DNA of 64,000 bases, taken from Limnohabitans sp. Rim8 (lineage in GTDB: Bacteria; Pseudomonadota; Gammaproteobacteria; Burkholderiales; Burkholderiaceae_C). The stretch is from positions 1 through 64,000 of the forward strand of contig CAMDFK010000015.1 of assembly GCA_945897465.1 (NCBI GenBank), given 5' to 3'. The position numbers and the translations under genes were made by a program. Shown here in pieces: positions 38,085 through 47,428 of the stretch. Under the pieces are notes generated by a model. That model worked only from the letters and a program-made list of their open reading frames with translations, was not told the DNA's origin and ran no database searches. Each line of letters begins with the position of its first letter. Position 1 is the first letter of the stretch.

Positions 38085-38491
38085 GTCCACTCGAGATGCT
38101 GAAAAAGATCAATTCCATGGCCGAATTCAACCGCTGGTGCGGCATCGAGGTGATGGTGGCAGAACCCGGCTTTGTAGAAATCCAGATGCCTTGGCGACCG
38201 GAAGTCGGTCAGTATTCGGGCTTCTTGCACGCGGGCTTGATCGGCACTTTGATCGACACCGCCTGTGGTTTCGCCGCGGGTACCGTGGCGGGGCCGAATT
38301 TGCTGGCGGCCAACTTTTCGGTCAACTGCTTGCGGCCTGCAGTAGGGCAGAAGTTCATTGCCCGGGCTCGGGTGGTCAAGCCCGGCAAAGCACAGGTTTT
38401 CACCAGCTGCGATTTGTTTGCGGTGGATGCAGAGGGTGAAAAACTGGTGGCCATCGGTCAGACTTTGCTCACGGTGGTTCAAGCCGCGTGA
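38081..38491 (+). CDS. PaaI-family hotdog thioesterase
   Basis: A 136-residue single-domain hotdog protein, probably hydrolysing an acyl- or aryl-CoA. The conserved helix region FLHAGLIGTLIDTACGFAAG (about 47-66) carries the HxG motif and the Asp of the PaaI group. The ATG overlaps the MerR stop (ATGA), so the pair is one transcript. Confidence 0.92.
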   Translation: MSPLEMLKKINSMAEFNRWCGIEVMVAEPGFVEIQMPWRPEVGQYSGFLHAGLIGTLIDTACGFAAGTVAGPNLLAANFSVNCLRPAVGQKFIARARVVKPGKAQVFTSCDLFAVDAEGEKLVAIGQTLLTVVQAA

Positions 38492-38525
38492 GTTTACGTA
38501 GGACCACTGGTTTCGGCTTGCCCCG

Positions 38526-39140
38526 TCAGTGGGAGCGCTGCCAAAGAGCCATCCCCCGCTGCGCCTTGCTCGCATCGCTAGGCGTGAGCACCACAAGTCC
38601 TTGCGGTGTCTGGCGCAGCACATCGGCCAGCGCCATAAGAGCCGATTCAGGGCCACTCAGCAATTCAAGCTCCAGCTCCAGCAGCGGCTCGCTCAGGTCG
38701 GTGTCGGGCACATGGATGCGGCCTTGGTCCAGTGCCACTTCGATTTGTGCGCCTGCGTGTTCGATCACCCAGCTTTGTCGCTCAAAGTCGGTGCAAGACA
38801 GCGCACGCAAAGCAGGGCGCAAAGCCATCAGGTCGGCGGCTAACGCGGCGTCATCAACAAGCGAGTCAAAGTCCAAAGTGCCCGGTGTGGTGGGCGCTTC
38901 CCACTCTTGCCTGCGCGACAGCCCGTTTTGGCTTGGCCCTGCGGTCTTGACCGTGAGCAGCCACAGATCACCCGCCAGCCGCTCGCGCACAGCCATGCGG
39001 CGTTGCTGAAGCGCCAGCTCGGGCGTGTCGAAATAGGTGTTGAGCAGGCGCTGTGTGCCTGTGCCTTTGGCCAGCAGCGGGTGGGTCAGGAGGCGCGGCA
39101 GGTCTGCTGCGTTCAGGCTGAGTTTGAGTTTGGTTTCCAT
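38526..39140 (-). CDS. Stand-alone CYTH domain protein
   Basis: A 204-residue protein made only of a CYTH (triphosphate tunnel) domain, without the CHAD domain found in longer relatives such as YgiF. The basic and acidic strands are visible: METKLKLSL at the start, LLNTYFDTPELALQQRRMAVRER (18-residue core YFDTPELALQQRRMAVRE) near 33, and PLLELELELLSG near 150. The N-terminal ExExK signature reads E-T-K-L-K, so the second Glu is Lys. Family members hydrolyse inorganic triphosphate or make cAMP; activity here is uncertain. It is convergent with the thioesterase gene. Confidence 0.88.
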   Translation of the reverse strand: METKLKLSLNAADLPRLLTHPLLAKGTGTQRLLNTYFDTPELALQQRRMAVRERLAGDLWLLTVKTAGPSQNGLSRRQEWEAPTTPGTLDFDSLVDDAALAADLMALRPALRALSCTDFERQSWVIEHAGAQIEVALDQGRIHVPDTDLSEPLLELELELLSGPESALMALADVLRQTPQGLVVLTPSDASKAQRGMALWQRSH

Positions 39141-39213
39141 GGAGACATGTCAAGGTCAGGGGGCTGGTCGGGGCTGAAGCCGCCGACCTACAGGCAGTTT
39201 CATATGCCGACCT

Positions 39214-39600
39214 TCAGGCAAATCGCGAGCGCAGATAGGCCACGATTTTGTTCGAGTCTTGCAGCCAACAGATTTTGCCGTCCGCTTCGGTGATCTTCAG
39301 ACACGGCACTTTGGTCGCACCACTGCCTTGCAGCAATTCATGGCGGTGATCGGCATGGTGCTGCGCATCGCGCTTTTCAATCGGCAGCGACAAGCGGCGC
39401 ATTTCTTGGCGCACCTTGATGCAAAACGGGCAGGTGCTGAACTGGTAGAGCGCCAAGCTTTGGCATTGCTGGTCCACCTGGGCTTGGTCGGCGGTGGCGC
39501 GTTGAACGCCAGCGGGTTGGGTCAGGCGTTCTTTGAGCAGCATGACGGGGCCCAGCACGATGCGCAGGGTTCTGAAAAAAGCACGGATCAGGGGTTTCAT
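39214..39600 (-). CDS. Membrane-anchored glutaredoxin-like protein
   Basis: A 128-residue protein with a hydrophobic and basic N-terminal segment (about 1-25, MKPLIRAFFRTLRIVLGPVML) followed by a glutaredoxin fold. The redox motif is CPFC in LYQFSTCPFCIKVRQEM (about 57-60), with the cis-Pro in TKVPCLKI. The N-terminus could be a membrane anchor. It starts 52 bases after the uvrA stop on the same strand and may be cotranscribed with it. The disulfide partner is unknown. Confidence 0.88.
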   Translation of the reverse strand: MKPLIRAFFRTLRIVLGPVMLLKERLTQPAGVQRATADQAQVDQQCQSLALYQFSTCPFCIKVRQEMRRLSLPIEKRDAQHHADHRHELLQGSGATKVPCLKITEADGKICWLQDSNKIVAYLRSRFA

Positions 39601-39652
39601 AAGGGTTTCAACAATTCAAAAATGAAAGGAGAAAAAGGGACAAGCCGCGCCA

Positions 39653-42592
39653 TCACAGCAAACGCGCCAAATAGTGGCCCGTGAAGCTCGCCTTGTTCTT
39701 GGCCAGTTGCTCGGGCGTGCCTTCGCCCAGCACGGTGCCACCGCCCGCGCCGCCCTCAGGGCCCATGTCAATCAACCAGTCGGCGGTTTTGATCACGTCG
39801 AGGTTGTGTTCGATGATGACGATGGTGTTGCCTGCGTCGCGCAGCTGGTGCAGCACCTTGAGCAATAAATCGATGTCGGCAAAGTGCAGACCGGTGGTGG
39901 GTTCGTCCAAGATGTACAGCGTGCGGCCGGTGTCGCGCTTGGACAGTTCCAGCGCGAGCTTGACGCGCTGCGCTTCGCCGCCTGAGAGCGTGGTGGCGCT
40001 TTGGCCCAGACGAATGTAAGTCAGGCCCACATCGAGCAGGGTTTGCAGCTTGCGGGCGATGTTGGGCACGGCGCTGAAGAACTGGTGCGCGGCTTCCACC
40101 GTCATGTTGAGGATCTGCGCGATGTTTTGGCCCTTGTATTGGACTTCGAGCGTTTCGCGGTTGTAGCGCATGCCGTGGCACACGTCGCAGGGCACGTACA
40201 CATCGGGCAAAAAGTGCATCTCTACTTTCACCATGCCGTCGCCCTGGCAGGCTTCGCAGCGGCCCCCACCCGACGATGCACTCACGTTGAAACTGAAACG
40301 CCCCGGGCCGTAGCCGCGCTCGCGTGCGGCAGGCACCTCGGCCATCAGCTCTCGGATGTGGGTGAACAGGCCGGTGTAGGTGGCGGGGTTGCTGCGTGGC
40401 GTGCGGCCAATGGGTGACTGGTCGACGTTGATGACCTTGTCGAAATGCTCCAGCCCTTTGATCTCTTCGTGCGGTGCTGCATCGCCCTGCGCGCGGTGGA
40501 TCTGGTGTGCGGCGGCGTCATACAGCGTGTCGTTCACCAGGGTGGATTTGCCCGAGCCCGACACACCCGTGACGCAAGTGAGCAACCCGACCGGGAACTT
40601 CACGTTCACATTCTTCAGGTTGTTGCCACTGGCTCCGATGATCTCGATGAAGTCCTTGCCTGCCTTGTGGCGCTTGGGGATGTCGATCATTTTGCGACCC
40701 GACATGTATTGGCCCGTGACCGAGTCGGGCGCAGCCAAGATGTCGGCGCAGGTGCCCTGCGCCATCACGCGCCCGCCGTGCACGCCCGCGCCTGGCCCCA
40801 TGTCGATGACATGGTCGGCCACGCGGATCATGTCTTCGTCGTGTTCGACCACCAGCACGCTGTTGCCGATGTCGCGCAAGTGCTTCAGCGTGCCGATCAG
40901 TCGGTCGTTGTCGCGTTGGTGCAGGCCGATGCTGGGCTCGTCCAGCACATACATCACGCCCGTGAGACCTGAGCCGATCTGGCTGGCCAGACGAATGCGT
41001 TGTGACTCGCCGCCAGACAAGGTGTCGGCGCTGCGGTCCAGGCTCAAATAATTCAAGCCAACGTCATTGAGGAACTTCAAACGCAGTGCGATTTCGCGCA
41101 CCACCTTGTCGGCGATCTCGGCTTTGGCCCCGTGCATTTTCAGGCACTGAAAATACTGCTGCGACTCGCCCAGGGTGATGTGGCTGATCTCGTAAATGGC
41201 GCGGGCCTGATCGCCTTCACCGATGCGCACATGGCGGGCCTCGCGCCGCAAGCGCGTGCCTTGACAATCGGTGCAGGCCTGCATGTTGCGGTAGCGGGCC
41301 AGGTCTTCGCGCACCACGGCCGAGTCGGTCTCGCGGTAGCGCCGCGTCATGTTGGGGATGATCCCTTCAAACGGGTGCTTTTTGCTGACCTTTTTGCCCT
41401 GCGATGCGCCTGACTCCATGGTGTAGCTGAACTTGATGTCTTCATCGCCCGAGCCATGCAGCAAAATTTGTTGGTGTGCAGGCGCAAGTTTTTCAAACGG
41501 CGTTTCGATGTCAAACTGGTAATGCTTGGCCAGGCTTTCGAGCATGCTGAAGTAAAAGCCGTTGCGCCGGTCCCAGCCTTTGATGGCACCGCTGGCCAAA
41601 CTGAGCGAAGGGAAGGCCACGACCCGCTCCGGGTCAAAAAACGCCATGCTGCCAATGCCGTCGCAAGTGGGGCACGCGCCCATGGGCGAGTTGAACGAGA
41701 ACAACCTCGGTTCCAGCTCGCTGATGGAATAGGTGCACACCGGGCATGAGAACTTGGCGTTGAACAGGTGCTCTTTGCCAGTGTCCATCTCGAGCGCCAA
41801 AGCGCGGTGTTCGGCCAGGTTCAGCGCAGCCTCAAAGCTCTCGGCCAAGCGCTGGCGCAGGGCATCGCGTGCCTTGGCATCCTCCTCAGATCGCACTTTG
41901 ATGCGGTCCACCACCACGTCGATGTTGTGCTTTTCGGTTTTCTTGAGGGTGGGCAGGTCTTCCACTTCCACCGTCTGGCCATTGATGCGAAAGCGCACGT
42001 AGCCCAGCGCCTGCATCTGCTCGAATACTTTTTCGAATTCGCCTTTTTTCTCGCGTGCAATCGGCGCGAGGATCATCAGCTTGGTGTCTTCGGGCAGGTC
42101 CAGCACGGCGTCCACCATCTGGCTCACGGTTTGCGCTTGCAGGGGCAGATTGTGGTCGGGGCAATACGGCGTTCCAGCGCGGGCATACAGCAAGCGCAGG
42201 TAGTCGTGGATCTCGGTGACCGTGCCCACGGTGGAGCGGGGGTTGTGGCTGGTGGCCTTTTGCTCGATGGAAATCGCGGGCGACAGGCCCTCGATCAAAT
42301 CCACATCAGGCTTGTCCATCAGTTGCAAAAACTGCCGTGCATAGGCCGACAGGCTTTCCACATAGCGGCGCTGGCCTTCGGCGTACAGCGTGTCAAAGGC
42401 CAGGCTCGATTTGCCCGAGCCCGACAAGCCGGTGATCACCACCAATTGGTTGCGGGGGATGTCGAGGTCGATGTTTTTCAGGTTGTGGGTGCGGGCGCCC
42501 CGCACACTGATGTGGGTCTGCCGCAGCGCTGAGGCCAGATATCGCGCGGGCTCGGATTCATCGGGCAAGAGAGAAGGGTCGGCAAATTTCAC
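39653..42592 (-). CDS. uvrA: Excinuclease ABC subunit A
   Basis: Damage-recognition ATPase of nucleotide excision repair, about 979 residues. It has two ABC modules: Walker [20 protein letters not shown] near residue 60 and [13 protein letters not shown] near 665; signatures [10 protein letters not shown] and [10 protein letters not shown]. Zinc modules are visible as CPVC ... CPTC (about 285-325) and CEACQGDG ... CDVCHG (about 780-810). The GTG at 42592 gives (M)KFADPSLLP; a TTG at 42613 is an alternative, and neither has a clear ribosome-binding site. It is divergent from the MFS gene. Confidence 0.96.
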   Translation of the reverse strand: MKFADPSLLPDESEPARYLASALRQTHISVRGARTHNLKNIDLDIPRNQLVVITGLSGSGKSSLAFDTLYAEGQRRYVESLSAYARQFLQLMDKPDVDLIEGLSPAISIEQKATSHNPRSTVGTVTEIHDYLRLLYARAGTPYCPDHNLPLQAQTVSQMVDAVLDLPEDTKLMILAPIAREKKGEFEKVFEQMQALGYVRFRINGQTVEVEDLPTLKKTEKHNIDVVVDRIKVRSEEDAKARDALRQRLAESFEAALNLAEHRALALEMDTGKEHLFNAKFSCPVCTYSISELEPRLFSFNSPMGACPTCDGIGSMAFFDPERVVAFPSLSLASGAIKGWDRRNGFYFSMLESLAKHYQFDIETPFEKLAPAHQQILLHGSGDEDIKFSYTMESGASQGKKVSKKHPFEGIIPNMTRRYRETDSAVVREDLARYRNMQACTDCQGTRLRREARHVRIGEGDQARAIYEISHITLGESQQYFQCLKMHGAKAEIADKVVREIALRLKFLNDVGLNYLSLDRSADTLSGGESQRIRLASQIGSGLTGVMYVLDEPSIGLHQRDNDRLIGTLKHLRDIGNSVLVVEHDEDMIRVADHVIDMGPGAGVHGGRVMAQGTCADILAAPDSVTGQYMSGRKMIDIPKRHKAGKDFIEIIGASGNNLKNVNVKFPVGLLTCVTGVSGSGKSTLVNDTLYDAAAHQIHRAQGDAAPHEEIKGLEHFDKVINVDQSPIGRTPRSNPATYTGLFTHIRELMAEVPAARERGYGPGRFSFNVSASSGGGRCEACQGDGMVKVEMHFLPDVYVPCDVCHGMRYNRETLEVQYKGQNIAQILNMTVEAAHQFFSAVPNIARKLQTLLDVGLTYIRLGQSATTLSGGEAQRVKLALELSKRDTGRTLYILDEPTTGLHFADIDLLLKVLHQLRDAGNTIVIIEHNLDVIKTADWLIDMGPEGGAGGGTVLGEGTPEQLAKNKASFTGHYLARLL

Positions 42593-42760
42593 GTGGGGCA
42601 GCCAGATCAGCAAAACCTTTGATTATCCGCTCTGATCTCCTGCCGGTCGCAGGGGCCCGTCAATGGGGGACAATCCAGCATTTGCACCTCCCCTTTTTGG
42701 GTATTTTTGAGTTCTTTTGTGGCCGATTCTTCGCCTTATTCCGCTGCCGATGCTTTGCAC

Positions 42761-43948
42761 ATGACGCCCATCGAGCGCCATGCCAGCGCCTCTTTGGCCA
42801 GTATTTTTGCGCTGCGCATGCTGGGTTTGTTTCTGGTCTTGCCCGTGTTTGCTCTGGAGGCACGCCGCTACCCCGGTGGCGAAGACCCGGTTTTGCTGGG
42901 CTTGGCGATGGGCATTTATGGGTTGACGCAGGGCTTGCTGCAGCTGCCCTTTGGCATGGCCTCAGACCGTTTTGGCCGCAAGCGGGTCATTGTGCTGGGC
43001 TTGGTGATTTTTGCCTTGGGCAGCTTTTGGGCGGCTGCGGCCACCGACCTGACGGGCCTGTTGCTCGGGCGCAGTTTGCAGGGGGCGGGGGCGGTGTCAG
43101 CGGCCGTGACGGCCTTGTTGGCCGACCTGACGCGCGACGAGGTGCGCACCAAGGCCATGGCTTTGGTAGGCGGCAGCATCGGTCTGATGTTTGCTTTGTC
43201 CTTGGTGGTGTCGCCCTTGCTGACGACCTGGATCGGTTTGCCAGGCCTGTTTTGGTTGACGGGCATACTGGCTTTGTTGGGCGTGGCCATGGTCATTTGG
43301 GGGGTACCCCCTGCGCCCGTGCCTGTGACCGGGCAGGGCAGGGGACGGGTGCGCGATGTGCTGGCCCATGCCGATTTGATGCGTCTGAATGTGGGCGTGT
43401 TTGTGTTGCACGCGGTGCAGTTGGCCATGTGGGTGGCCGTGCCCGCATTGCTGGTGCAGGCGGGTTTGCAGACCGCGCAGCACTGGCAGGTGTATTTGCC
43501 GACGGTTCTGCTGTCTTTTTTATTTTTGGGTGTGGTGTTTGCCATGGAGCGACGCGGGCACCTCAAGCAAGTCTTCCTTTGCTCGATCGCCTTGATGACC
43601 CTGGTCGAGGCAGGTTTGTTGGTGCAATCGGCCGGCACCACCAACTTGATCGCGATGGCTTTGCTGCTGTTTGTATTTTTCTGTGGCTTCAATGCTCTGG
43701 AGGCGACCCAGCCGAGTTTGGCCTCGCGCATCGCGCCCCGTGCCATGCGCGGCACCGCCATGGGGGTTTACAACACGCTGCAGTCGCTGGGATTTTTTGT
43801 GGGAGGGCTGACTGGCGGCTGGCTGGTCAAGTCTTGGGGCAGTCCGGTGTTGTTCTTGTGTTGCGGCTTGGCCCTTTTGGTGTGGCTGTGTGTGGCTTGG
43901 GGCATGCAAACACCGGGCCGCACGGCGCTTGTCAATGAGGGGATCTGA
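42761..43948 (+). CDS. MFS transporter (YajR-like)
   Basis: A major facilitator protein of about 395 residues with twelve predicted transmembrane helices. The first helix is SIFALRMLGLFLVLPVFALE; the MFS loop motif between helices 2 and 3 is GMASDRFGRKRVIV, and GRSLQGAGAVSAA is motif B-like. The ATG at 42761 matches the usual family start MTPxER; GTG 42719 or TTG 42707 would add 14-18 residues. The order uvrA, MFS, ssb with divergent uvrA recurs in Burkholderiales. The substrate is unknown. Confidence 0.9.
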   Translation: MTPIERHASASLASIFALRMLGLFLVLPVFALEARRYPGGEDPVLLGLAMGIYGLTQGLLQLPFGMASDRFGRKRVIVLGLVIFALGSFWAAAATDLTGLLLGRSLQGAGAVSAAVTALLADLTRDEVRTKAMALVGGSIGLMFALSLVVSPLLTTWIGLPGLFWLTGILALLGVAMVIWGVPPAPVPVTGQGRGRVRDVLAHADLMRLNVGVFVLHAVQLAMWVAVPALLVQAGLQTAQHWQVYLPTVLLSFLFLGVVFAMERRGHLKQVFLCSIALMTLVEAGLLVQSAGTTNLIAMALLLFVFFCGFNALEATQPSLASRIAPRAMRGTAMGVYNTLQSLGFFVGGLTGGWLVKSWGSPVLFLCCGLALLVWLCVAWGMQTPGRTALVNEGI

Positions 43949-44026
43949 TGGGCGGAGAATGGTTTTTTCGACAGGTCGCCCGGGGGCGATTGGCCCCATA
44001 ATTCACGGACATATGGAGGAGTTTTC

Positions 44027-44521
44027 ATGGCATCCGTCAACAAAGTCATCATCGTCGGCAACTTGGGTGCTGACCCCGAAACCCGTTATCTGCCCTCAGG
44101 CGACGCGGTCACCAGCATCCGCGTGGCCACCACCGACCGATACAAGGACAAGGCCACAGGCGAGATGCGCGAGGCCACCGAGTGGCACAGCATCAGCTTT
44201 TTTGCCAAGCTCGCCGAGATCGCGGGCCAGTACCTGCGCAAAGGCAGTCAGGTGTATGTCGAAGGCAGCCTGCGTACCCGCAAATACACCGACAAAAACG
44301 GTGTCGAAAAATACGCCACCGACATCCGTGCCGACAGCATGCAGATGCTGGGCAGCCGCCAGGGCATGGGCAGTCCGTCTGAAGAGGGCGGCAGCGCTGG
44401 TGGCTATGCACCCCGCCAGGCTCCTGTGCGGCCTGCACCAGCGGCAGCGCAGCGCCCTGCTGCCACACCCAAGCCGGCGGCCAGTAATTTCGACGACATG
44501 GACGACGATATTCCGTTCTAG
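44027..44521 (+). CDS. ssb: Single-stranded DNA-binding protein
   Basis: Tetrameric ssDNA-binding protein of 164 residues used in replication and repair. The OB fold runs about 1-110 ([20 protein letters not shown], then [19 protein letters not shown]). A Gly/Ala/Pro-rich linker leads to the acidic protein-interaction tip [16 protein letters not shown] precedes the ATG. It is separated from the MFS gene by 78 bases. Confidence 0.98.
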   Translation: MASVNKVIIVGNLGADPETRYLPSGDAVTSIRVATTDRYKDKATGEMREATEWHSISFFAKLAEIAGQYLRKGSQVYVEGSLRTRKYTDKNGVEKYATDIRADSMQMLGSRQGMGSPSEEGGSAGGYAPRQAPVRPAPAAAQRPAATPKPAASNFDDMDDDIPF

Positions 44522-44543
44522 GGTCTGGCCCAGTGCTTGTGGT

Positions 44544-44684
44544 CTACAGCGCCTCAAGCCCTGGCTTGCCCACCAATTCCTCTGTGCCGTCAAGCACCCA
44601 TGCCCCAATCGCGATCAGACTGTCCTGAAAGCACTTGGTTTTTGCCGAGAGCTCTCGAATGGTTCTCAACCCAGGTGAAATCAT
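44544..44684 (-). other. Small open frame of 46 codons, possible gene remnant
   Basis: On the minus strand an ATG at 44684 opens 46 codons to a TAG at 44544-44546, with a protein-like sequence in which SLIAIGAWVLDGTEELVG stands out. No ribosome-binding site is clear and no family is recognised. It fills most of the 199-base gap between ssb and the LysR gene and could be the C-terminal remnant of a lost gene. Confidence 0.25.
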
Positions 44685-44720
44685 GCGCACCTTGACCTCT
44701 CAACATGGATACCTGTGCGC

Positions 44721-45680
44721 ATGGAACTGAGACAGCTGCGTTATTTCGTGCGCGTGGTTGAACTGGGCAGTATCAGCCGCGCTGCGCTGGACCTGAACTT
44801 GGTTCAGTCGGCGTTGAGCCAGCAAATCACACGATTGGAAAGCGAGTTGAGCACCCGATTGTTGCAACGCAGTCCTCAAGGGGTGACCCCCACTGAAGCC
44901 GGTGTGGCTTTTTTCAGAGAAGCGCAGTTGACGCTGCGCCATGCACAACAGGCAATTCGTGCTGCTCAGCAGGCTCGCCTGACAGGCTCAGTGAGCGTGG
45001 GTTTGGCACCCACCACGGCGGCGGTGCTGGGCTTGCCTTTGATGCAGGCCATGCGTGAGCGTTACCCGGATGTGCGCCTGCACATGGTCGAGAGTATGTC
45101 AGGCCATTTGTCATCCATGCTCAACGCACGCCAATTGGATTTGGCGGTGTTGTTTGACCTACCAACGGGTGCCAGTCTTTCTGTTCAAACGGCTCGGCGC
45201 TGGAGTGTGCTGCCGCTGATCGAGGAAGAAGTTTTCTTCATCATGGCCCGCGCTGCCTCCAAGCCGGGCTTGCCGGACACCTTGCGCATGGCCCAACTTA
45301 AAGATAGGCCTCTGATTTTGCCCACGGGACCACACGGTTTGCGCAGCACACTGGACGCGGCTTTTTTGCGGGCTAAGCTGACCCCCACCGTGGCCCTTGA
45401 GGTCGACTCCCTGGCCCTCTTGATGGATGCCGTGCATGCAGGCGTTGGTGCGACCCTGCAGCCCTGGGCCGCAGTGGCTCGGCAAGTTGATGCCGAACTG
45501 TCTTTGTGCATGGCACGCATCTCCGATCACCAGATTAAACGCAGCAATTGGCTGTGTGGTTTATCCGAGGATGAGCTCTCACCCGCCGCATTGGCCGCCA
45601 GAGTTGTTTTGGCCGACTGTGTGCGCAGTTTGGTGGGCAGCGGTGTTTGGAAGGGCGCCGCACTGAGCCCAAAGGTCTGA
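44721..45680 (+). CDS. LysR-family transcriptional regulator
   Basis: A 319-residue regulator. The helix-turn-helix MELRQLRYFVRVVELGSISRAA ... QSALSQQITRLE (core SRAALDLNLVQSALSQQI) is at residues 1-65; the effector domain begins near 90 (GSVSVGLAPTTAAVLGLP). The ATG at 44721 is the family start; a GTG six bases upstream is in frame. It precedes tcuA/tcuB in the same direction, as the LysR-type TcuR does for the tricarballylate genes of Salmonella, and is therefore the likely regulator of that pair. Confidence 0.9.
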   Translation: MELRQLRYFVRVVELGSISRAALDLNLVQSALSQQITRLESELSTRLLQRSPQGVTPTEAGVAFFREAQLTLRHAQQAIRAAQQARLTGSVSVGLAPTTAAVLGLPLMQAMRERYPDVRLHMVESMSGHLSSMLNARQLDLAVLFDLPTGASLSVQTARRWSVLPLIEEEVFFIMARAASKPGLPDTLRMAQLKDRPLILPTGPHGLRSTLDAAFLRAKLTPTVALEVDSLALLMDAVHAGVGATLQPWAAVARQVDAELSLCMARISDHQIKRSNWLCGLSEDELSPAALAARVVLADCVRSLVGSGVWKGAALSPKV

Positions 45681-45737
45681 ATTTGAAGAGGCTGCGCCCG
45701 GTGGAGTGAATACACATCTTGACGCAGGCTTTTGGGT

Positions 45738-45752
45738 ATCACATTTGGTGAT
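45738..45752. promoter_or_regulatory. Candidate LysR-type operator upstream of tcuA
   Basis: ATCAC-ATTTG-GTGAT is a perfect five-base inverted repeat with a five-base spacer and contains the T-N11-A pattern of LysR sites. It lies 58 bases after the lysR stop and about 235 before tcuA. Confidence 0.45.
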
Positions 45753-45770
45753 GGCCCCATGTCTTAGCAG

Positions 45771-45868
45771 GGCTACCCAAGCGGGTGGATCATGGCTAAA
45801 GTCAGCCATCAAATTTATTAAAACCGACACTGAGCTTGGAAACCCACCCGCCCATCTTGTGGGTAGCC
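45771..45868. repeat. 98-bp palindromic element with inner hairpin
   Basis: Left arm: GGCTACCC (45771-45778), AAG, CGGGTGG (45782-45788). Right arm: CCACCCG (45844-45850), a 10-base spacer, GGGTAGCC (45861-45868). The arms are inverted copies in two blocks. A perfect hairpin ATGGCT-AAAGTC-AGCCAT sits inside at 45792-45809, followed by the AT-rich AAATTTATTAAAA. Together with the operator candidate this is the main content of the 305-base gap before tcuA; no gene was seen there. Confidence 0.5.
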
Positions 45869-45985
45869 GGGTTGTGGTTGGAGACATCAGATGTTTGGTG
45901 CAGGCACCATTTCTGACGTGTTCGTTTTGAAAGGCTTTTGGCGGTGGCCGTCCCTGCGCCATGCTGATTTGAGTTGAGAGTGTTT

Positions 45986-47428
45986 ATGACCTTGGATGTT
46001 TTGGTGATTGGCGGTGGCAACGCGGCCCTCTGTGCGGCCTTGATGGCCCGCGAGGCGGGGTGCAGCGTGATGCTGCTGGAGTCGGCACCGCGTGAATGGC
46101 GCGGCGGCAATTCGGGCCACACACGCAATTTGCGCTGCATGCACGATGCCCCCCAAGACGTGCTGGTTGACGCCTACCCAGAAGAAGAATTTTGGCAAGA
46201 CCTGCTCAAAGTCACAGGCGGCTTGACCAACGAGCATTTGGCACGTTTGGCCATACGCCACTCGGCCACTTGCAGGCCCTGGATGGTCAAGCACGGTGTG
46301 CGTTTTCAGCCCTCCTTGTCTGGTGCGTTGCACACAGCCCGCACCAACGCATTTTTCATGGGCGGAGGCAAGGCACTGGTCAATGCCTTCTACCGCAGTG
46401 CAGAAAAACTTGGGGTGCAGGTCCACTACAACGCCGAAGTCGATACCGTTGAATTGGACGAGGGGCGTTTTGTGGCCGCATCGGTCATGCACAAGCAGCC
46501 TGATGGCAGCGTGCGGCGTGAACGCATCACCGCCCGCACTTGCGTGTTGGCGGCGGGAGGCTTCGAGTCCAACCGCGAGTGGCTGCGCGAGGCCTGGGGA
46601 CAAAACGAGCGCGGTGAATACCCGGCAGACCAGTTTTTGATTCGCGGCACGCGCTTCAACCAAGGTGTGTTGCTCAAGCACATGCTGGAACAAGGCGCCG
46701 ACCGCATTGGTGACCCCACCCAGGCGCACATGGTGGCGATTGACGCCCGTGCGCCCTTGTACGACGGCGGCATCTGCACCCGCATCGACTGCGTGTCTTT
46801 GGGCGTGGTGGTCAACCGCGAGGCGCGACGTTTTTACGACGAAGGCGAAGATTTTTGGCCCAAGCGCTACGCGATTTGGGGCCGCTTGGTGGCGCAGCAG
46901 CCGGGGCAGGTGGCGTATTCCATCATCGACGCCAAAGCCGTGGGCCGCTTCATGCCGCCCGTGTTTGAAGGCACGCAGGCGGACAGCCTGCCCGAGTTGG
47001 CCCGCAAGCTGGGCCTAGACGAGGCGATCTTCACGCAAACCCTGAACGACTACAACGCGGCCTGCCGCGAAGGCACTTTTGACCATACGGCCTTGGACGA
47101 TTGCCACACCGAGGGCGTGAGCCCCGCCAAAACCCACTGGGCAAGGCCGTTGGACACCGCGCCTTTCTACGCCTATGCCGTGCGGCCTGGCGTGACCTTT
47201 ACTTACTTGGGCCTCAAGACCGATGACACCACCGCTGTGCGATTCAACGACCAGCCCAGCCCCAACTTGTTTGTGGCGGGCGAAATGATGGCGGGCAATG
47301 TGCTCGGAAAGGGCTACACCGCCGGGGTGGGCATGACGATCGGCACGGCCTTTGGCCGCATCGCGGGCGAACAGGCTGCCAAAGCCGTTCAAGCGCAAAA
47401 GCAAGGAGCTGCTTATGCAAACGCTTGA
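45986..47428 (+). CDS. tcuA: FAD-dependent tricarballylate dehydrogenase TcuA
   Basis: Fumarate-reductase-like flavoprotein of 480 residues that oxidises tricarballylate to cis-aconitate. FAD-binding [20 protein letters not shown] is at residues 5-24 and the family feature [12 protein letters not shown] follows. [15 protein letters not shown] lies near 190, and the C-terminal FAD contact is [17 protein letters not shown] (about 430-446). The ATG at 45986 has GAGAG upstream. It overlaps tcuB by 14 bases; the pairing with TcuB is what separates it from other flavin-dependent succinate/3-ketosteroid-type enzymes. Confidence 0.88.
   Translation: MTLDVLVIGGGNAALCAALMAREAGCSVMLLESAPREWRGGNSGHTRNLRCMHDAPQDVLVDAYPEEEFWQDLLKVTGGLTNEHLARLAIRHSATCRPWMVKHGVRFQPSLSGALHTARTNAFFMGGGKALVNAFYRSAEKLGVQVHYNAEVDTVELDEGRFVAASVMHKQPDGSVRRERITARTCVLAAGGFESNREWLREAWGQNERGEYPADQFLIRGTRFNQGVLLKHMLEQGADRIGDPTQAHMVAIDARAPLYDGGICTRIDCVSLGVVVNREARRFYDEGEDFWPKRYAIWGRLVAQQPGQVAYSIIDAKAVGRFMPPVFEGTQADSLPELARKLGLDEAIFTQTLNDYNAACREGTFDHTALDDCHTEGVSPAKTHWARPLDTAPFYAYAVRPGVTFTYLGLKTDDTTAVRFNDQPSPNLFVAGEMMAGNVLGKGYTAGVGMTIGTAFGRIAGEQAAKAVQAQKQGAAYANA

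Noticed and set aside
42619..43938. Open plus-strand frame of 439 codons over the MFS gene
   Set aside because: Same strand but another phase; the translation is Gly/Cys/Arg-rich without transmembrane helices, while the accepted frame has twelve.
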